This document shows, piece after piece, positions 61,016-64,000 of a stretch of DNA of 64,000 bases (its first letter is position 1; each line of letters starts with the position of its first letter). This DNA is from Saururus chinensis (Eukaryota; Streptophyta; Magnoliopsida; Piperales; Saururaceae), in NCBI GenBank assembly GCA_035235625.1, contig CP141146.1:15556501-15620500 (forward strand), written 5' to 3'. A model generated the notes under the pieces. That model was not told the DNA's origin. It saw nothing but the letters and a program-made list of their open reading frames with translations, and did not search any database. The position numbers and the translations under genes were made by a program.

Positions 61016-61648
61016 TGTTGGTTTTTGATATGATATTAAATTTCTGGTGTTGAGCCGATCGATCACCTTGTCGCCCGATCGATCGCCCCATTCAATCGGT
61101 TGTTGCCCAGATCGATCGGCTTAATGGATTTCTGGAAAAAAAAAGAGAAACAATCGCGATGATTAGCACGACTGTTATTAAAATTTAGCCATTTTGGCTT
61201 CGTGGGAGCGTATTATTATCAAAGACCGACGGGAGAGTAATATATTCACAGAACGAAAACAGAGAACGTCTCTTCTTCTTCATCGGTCCTTTCTTTGGTT
61301 CTCTGAGAAAATTCTGAAAGATCACTCCTTCTATACTCTCTGATTTTCCGAGTCTTTCATTGAGCAATAGAAACCTCTCTGAACGAGATCTAGTCAGTCT
61401 GATTGGAAGTGTGCCATCATCTTGACAAAGTGGTTCATTGTATCTCGAGAACGGAATGCGATTCGCCTGTGCACGAAGGGTGGCGTATCTGTTTCAAGGA
61501 CAGCGTGTAATGCGCCTCGAACCGGGTTCAAATTTATTTATCTCTGGTATTTATTCATATATTAGGAGATATATGTTTATGTGAGATTGATTACATGATT
61601 GTTTGATAATAGTATTCAATTGCCCTCTTGTATGTGACAACCCCAACG
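61016..61648 (+). mobile_element. Copia element, right LTR
   Basis: 633 bp, starts TGTTGGTTTTTGATATG and ends GACAACCCCAACG; the terminal CA has become CG. Followed by the target duplication CTCAT. Confidence 0.92.
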
Positions 61649-61653
61649 CTCAT

Positions 61654-62420
61654 AAGATGTTATTGAGCAACAGAGATTATTGAATGGAATGTACAATCTA
61701 GAGCACCCAATAAATCAATGGTATTCAAAATATGTACTCCACTATTGACTCAGATATGATCAGACAAACTTAAAATGAACTAACACAACTTCTATGTAAT
61801 ATTAAACTTGACCATTATCTAGATTGATACAAGTTAGCTAGAAACTTCTAGCTGTTAATTATTTGTCAGCAGTTGTAGCTTGTTGAAGTAGTAATTAGTT
61901 AAATGGTGTGACTGAGAGGAGTTGTAGGCTTTGGGTTTGCTTTGTTTGAGGTTCAAGACTAATTGAGCAAATTTGGAGGGTTAGGAGCAATTTCGACCTA
62001 CGAACTAGCTAAGGGGAAGGTGATTAAGCTTCTAACTGCCTTAAACACTTACACATGGGTTCTCACCAAAACTATCCCCTGGCACATGGCCAACTTGCAA
62101 GTTTGGAGCCAAACTTGACTGTTGGAGTGTGGATTTATCACCGTTACCCACGGATTCTTCTTAGTTTGTTGAATTATATTAGTTGGATTTGTTTCAAAGT
62201 TGTAGCAGTTCATTTTTCTCAATTGTGAAAACAACTATTTGCCTAAACTGTTTTGACTCTAAATTGAAAACATTAATTTACCTAAACTGTTTTGCATTCT
62301 TCTACAGTTGATGGAAGACTCTGAAGTATTTCAAGAAAGAAATTCCTTGGATTGATACATGCCATTGGTGAAACGTGGAACTTGATGAGTTTTTTTTAGT
62401 ATTCTTATTGTAAGAAACAA
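61654..62420. other. Unassigned stretch right of copia
   Basis: AT-rich sequence with only short frames on both strands. It was contiguous with 53,175 before the copia insertion. I see no exon of the eIF3 gene here. Confidence 0.3.
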
Positions 62421-62434
62421 ATGTTTGTTTTAGT

Positions 62435-62730
62435 ATTCTTATTGATGGAAGCTGGGTTTATTGAGTGGGTGAAGGTGAATTACTCTGGCCATGCAAGAAA
62501 GGTGATGGATGAGAGGCTAATGAAGACAAACATTGCATATGAGCCAGTGAAGCAGGCAATTGCGATTGGCTTGATGTGTGCAGATATTTCAGCAAACTGG
62601 CAGCCTAGCCTGGCCTAGGTTTCCCACATGATCAATAGAGTGTGTGGAGCTAGTGTTCTTTCAGACTCACCAATTGACCAGAGAAGCAATGGAGAAACAA
62701 GTCACAGTAGGATGGATCAGTTAAAATGAA
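62435..62730 (+). pseudogene. Receptor-like kinase C-terminal fragment
   Basis: One open stretch reads EWVKVNYSGHARKVMDERL, AIAIGLMCADISANWQPSLA, then, after a stop in place of Gln (TAG at 62,617-62,619), VSHMINRVCGASVLSDSP to a second stop at 62,728-62,730. The spacing of a Trp-Val start, a D-E-R-L segment and an A-x-G-L-x-C-A block matches subdomains X-XI of plant receptor-like kinases. No catalytic part is present upstream, so this is a 3' fragment. The subfamily is not clear. Confidence 0.6.
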
Positions 62731-63640
62731 AGGCTAGATTGATAAAGCCTTTCTTGTAGACAAGTGAAGAGATACCCTATAGTTTGTCCTATGGATTATT
62801 TTGCCTACAAATGCAACCGGACTGTGATCTTTGAGAGTCAGTTGGAGCACAGTAGACATTTCCCCAGCTAAATCTTGGATTTGATTGTTCATTGTTGTAT
62901 GCAACACCCCATGCTTGTTGGTTAATTATTTATCAGAGTTTAATTTTTAAGTGTCATAGAAGCTTTAGCTATCAATAGAGTGTCTGTAATTCGTTAAGGC
63001 TAAATAAAACGTAATAGCAAATGTACCACTATAGAACTCTGGAGATTTTCAAATCACCAAAAAAAAAAGCCTTTGAAGATTTTAATATTAGAGTTTAGGG
63101 TATGTCTTTTCTCTCCAAATTTTATTTTGTTGGCCTTATCTCTTAGTGATGATCAGTAAATTCATAGGTAACAATGAAAAAAGTTATGAATTTGAGTGAA
63201 GATATATTACAGAAAAATAAGAAAATGAGTATTAAATACTAAGCTTTGATATTTGAGTGAGGAATTAATATCTCCCCAATCTAAATTCTATATTAGCAGC
63301 TGTTTAGTTAAACAATTTTCTCAACTCTGAAAATCGGTATACTTCATAATGCACAGTTGGGCTGAACTGAACTACCAGCAGAGCGAAGGTAACTTGAATG
63401 AGAATAAAGAGGATGGCAAGTGGCCAATCCTCCTAATGTAGTCTGCTCGCTCTTATGTCTTTGCTGCTTGACGCCTCTGCATTTGGGTAGAAGATAATAC
63501 ACAATAGAAATGCTAAATGCAACTTCAGGGAGAAAAACGCCACCAATATACCCCCCCTTTACACTAATGAATTTGTATAAAAATTCACTTATGGGTGTGA
63601 AAATTCACTTTTGGGTGTAAGTCTGATTAATAGAATTCAA
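62731..63640. other. Noncoding AT-rich stretch
   Basis: No reading frame or repeat recognised, apart from AATTCACTT duplicated at 63,584-63,612 just before the tandem repeat. Confidence 0.3.
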
Positions 63641-64000
63641 TATAGTCCCAACGTTTCATATGGTGGGGGCCCACCGTATAAAATGTTATTTTTGTGGGGA
63701 GAGGGGTGGGGGGAGCCTACCATATACGACTTTGTAATCTGTCGGGGGGCGCCCACCGTGAGAGTTGTTCTAGAAGGTTACCGGGGCTCCAATGTAGGCA
63801 CTTTGCTTGCTCAGTGGGTGCTCACTGTATAAGACTTTGTAATCTGTTAGGGGACGCCCACCGTGAGAGTTGCTCCAGAAGGATTCTCGGAGCTCCAATG
63901 CAGACCCTCTACTCTCTCGGTGGGTACCCATCGTATGAGACTTTGTAAACTATCGGGGGCGCCTACTATGAGAGCAGTTCCAAAAGGTTTGTCGGGGCTC
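63640..64000. repeat. 105-bp tandem repeat, continues past the window
   Basis: Units align at 63,758, 63,863 and 63,968, each holding CGCCCACCGTGAGAG-, AGAAGG- and GGGGCTCCAATG-like blocks; a partial, diverged unit precedes them from about 63,650. GC-rich compared with its surroundings. The 73- and 84-residue frames over it are repeats, not genes. Confidence 0.85.

Larger units (their letters stand above)
53181..61648 (+). mobile_element. Full-length Ty1/copia retrotransposon with nested solo LTR
   Basis: Two LTRs and a gag-pol region, flanked by the 5-bp duplication CTCAT (53,176-53,180 and 61,649-61,653). Domain order gag, protease, integrase, RT, RNase H is that of copia. Between RNase H and the right LTR, a gypsy-type solo LTR (58,087-60,721) is nested. 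The stretch just after the left LTR (ATCTTGAAACAGATAATATT) does not look like the usual initiator-Met primer site TGGTATCAGAGC. Without the nested LTR the element is about 5.8 kb. Confidence 0.93.

Overview
This is repeat-rich nuclear DNA from a flowering plant, probably a eudicot. It is AT-rich, has spliced genes with GT-AG introns, and carries MULE, hAT, Stowaway, LINE, copia and gypsy-type LTR sequences nested in one another. I see no rRNA, tRNA or CRISPR locus. All calls were made by eye; no alignment or database search was run.

Positions 1-47,300 are a tandem segmental duplication with at least three units: unit 0 (only its tail, 1-1,268), unit 1 (1,269-20,923) and unit 2 (20,924-about 43,941). 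Each complete unit runs: an IWS1-like gene (2,048-3,964 and 21,712-23,602, both open across eight exons), a degraded second IWS1 copy (body kept only in unit 2, 26,237-27,192), a decayed element with a DUF1985-like/Ulp1-like gene ('element 2', about 5.5-14.6 kb and 30.3-37.2 kb), a LINE reverse-transcriptase fragment, and a Mutator-like element (MULE) inserted in that LINE at the same site. The unit junction joins an internal point of the MULE to the IWS1 upstream region and is seen twice (1,268 and 20,923). Unit 2 keeps the whole MULE (37,475-47,299) with terminal inverted repeats and a 9-bp target duplication. Later insertions separate the units: a gypsy-type solo LTR in unit 1 (10,896-13,064) and two hAT-type elements in unit 2 (24,087-25,258 and 27,281-29,629).

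The MULE carries two convergent, now broken genes: a MURA-type transposase (+ strand; DDE, SWIM and zinc-knuckle parts visible) and a DUF1985-like/Ulp1-like gene (- strand). Nearly every intron, the spacer between the genes and the 5' flank of the second gene are packed with a private near-palindrome, TCGTGTTA-n-TAACACGA. Element 2 has a related DUF1985/Ulp1-like gene but a different private palindrome, TGTCAAAA-n2-TTTTGACA, again only in noncoding parts. The pattern recalls the VANC anti-silencing proteins of Arabidopsis VANDAL elements and their family-specific noncoding motifs, and is the most interesting signal here.

Positions 47,300-64,000 hold the rest of the LINE, a gypsy-type solo LTR (49,067-51,984), the 3' part of a decayed eIF3 subunit L gene (- strand, 52,232-52,957), a full-length dead copia element (53,181-61,648, 5-bp target duplication) with a second solo LTR of the same gypsy family nested in it (58,087-60,721), a receptor-kinase 3' fragment (about 62,435-62,730), and a 105-bp tandem repeat running off the right edge.
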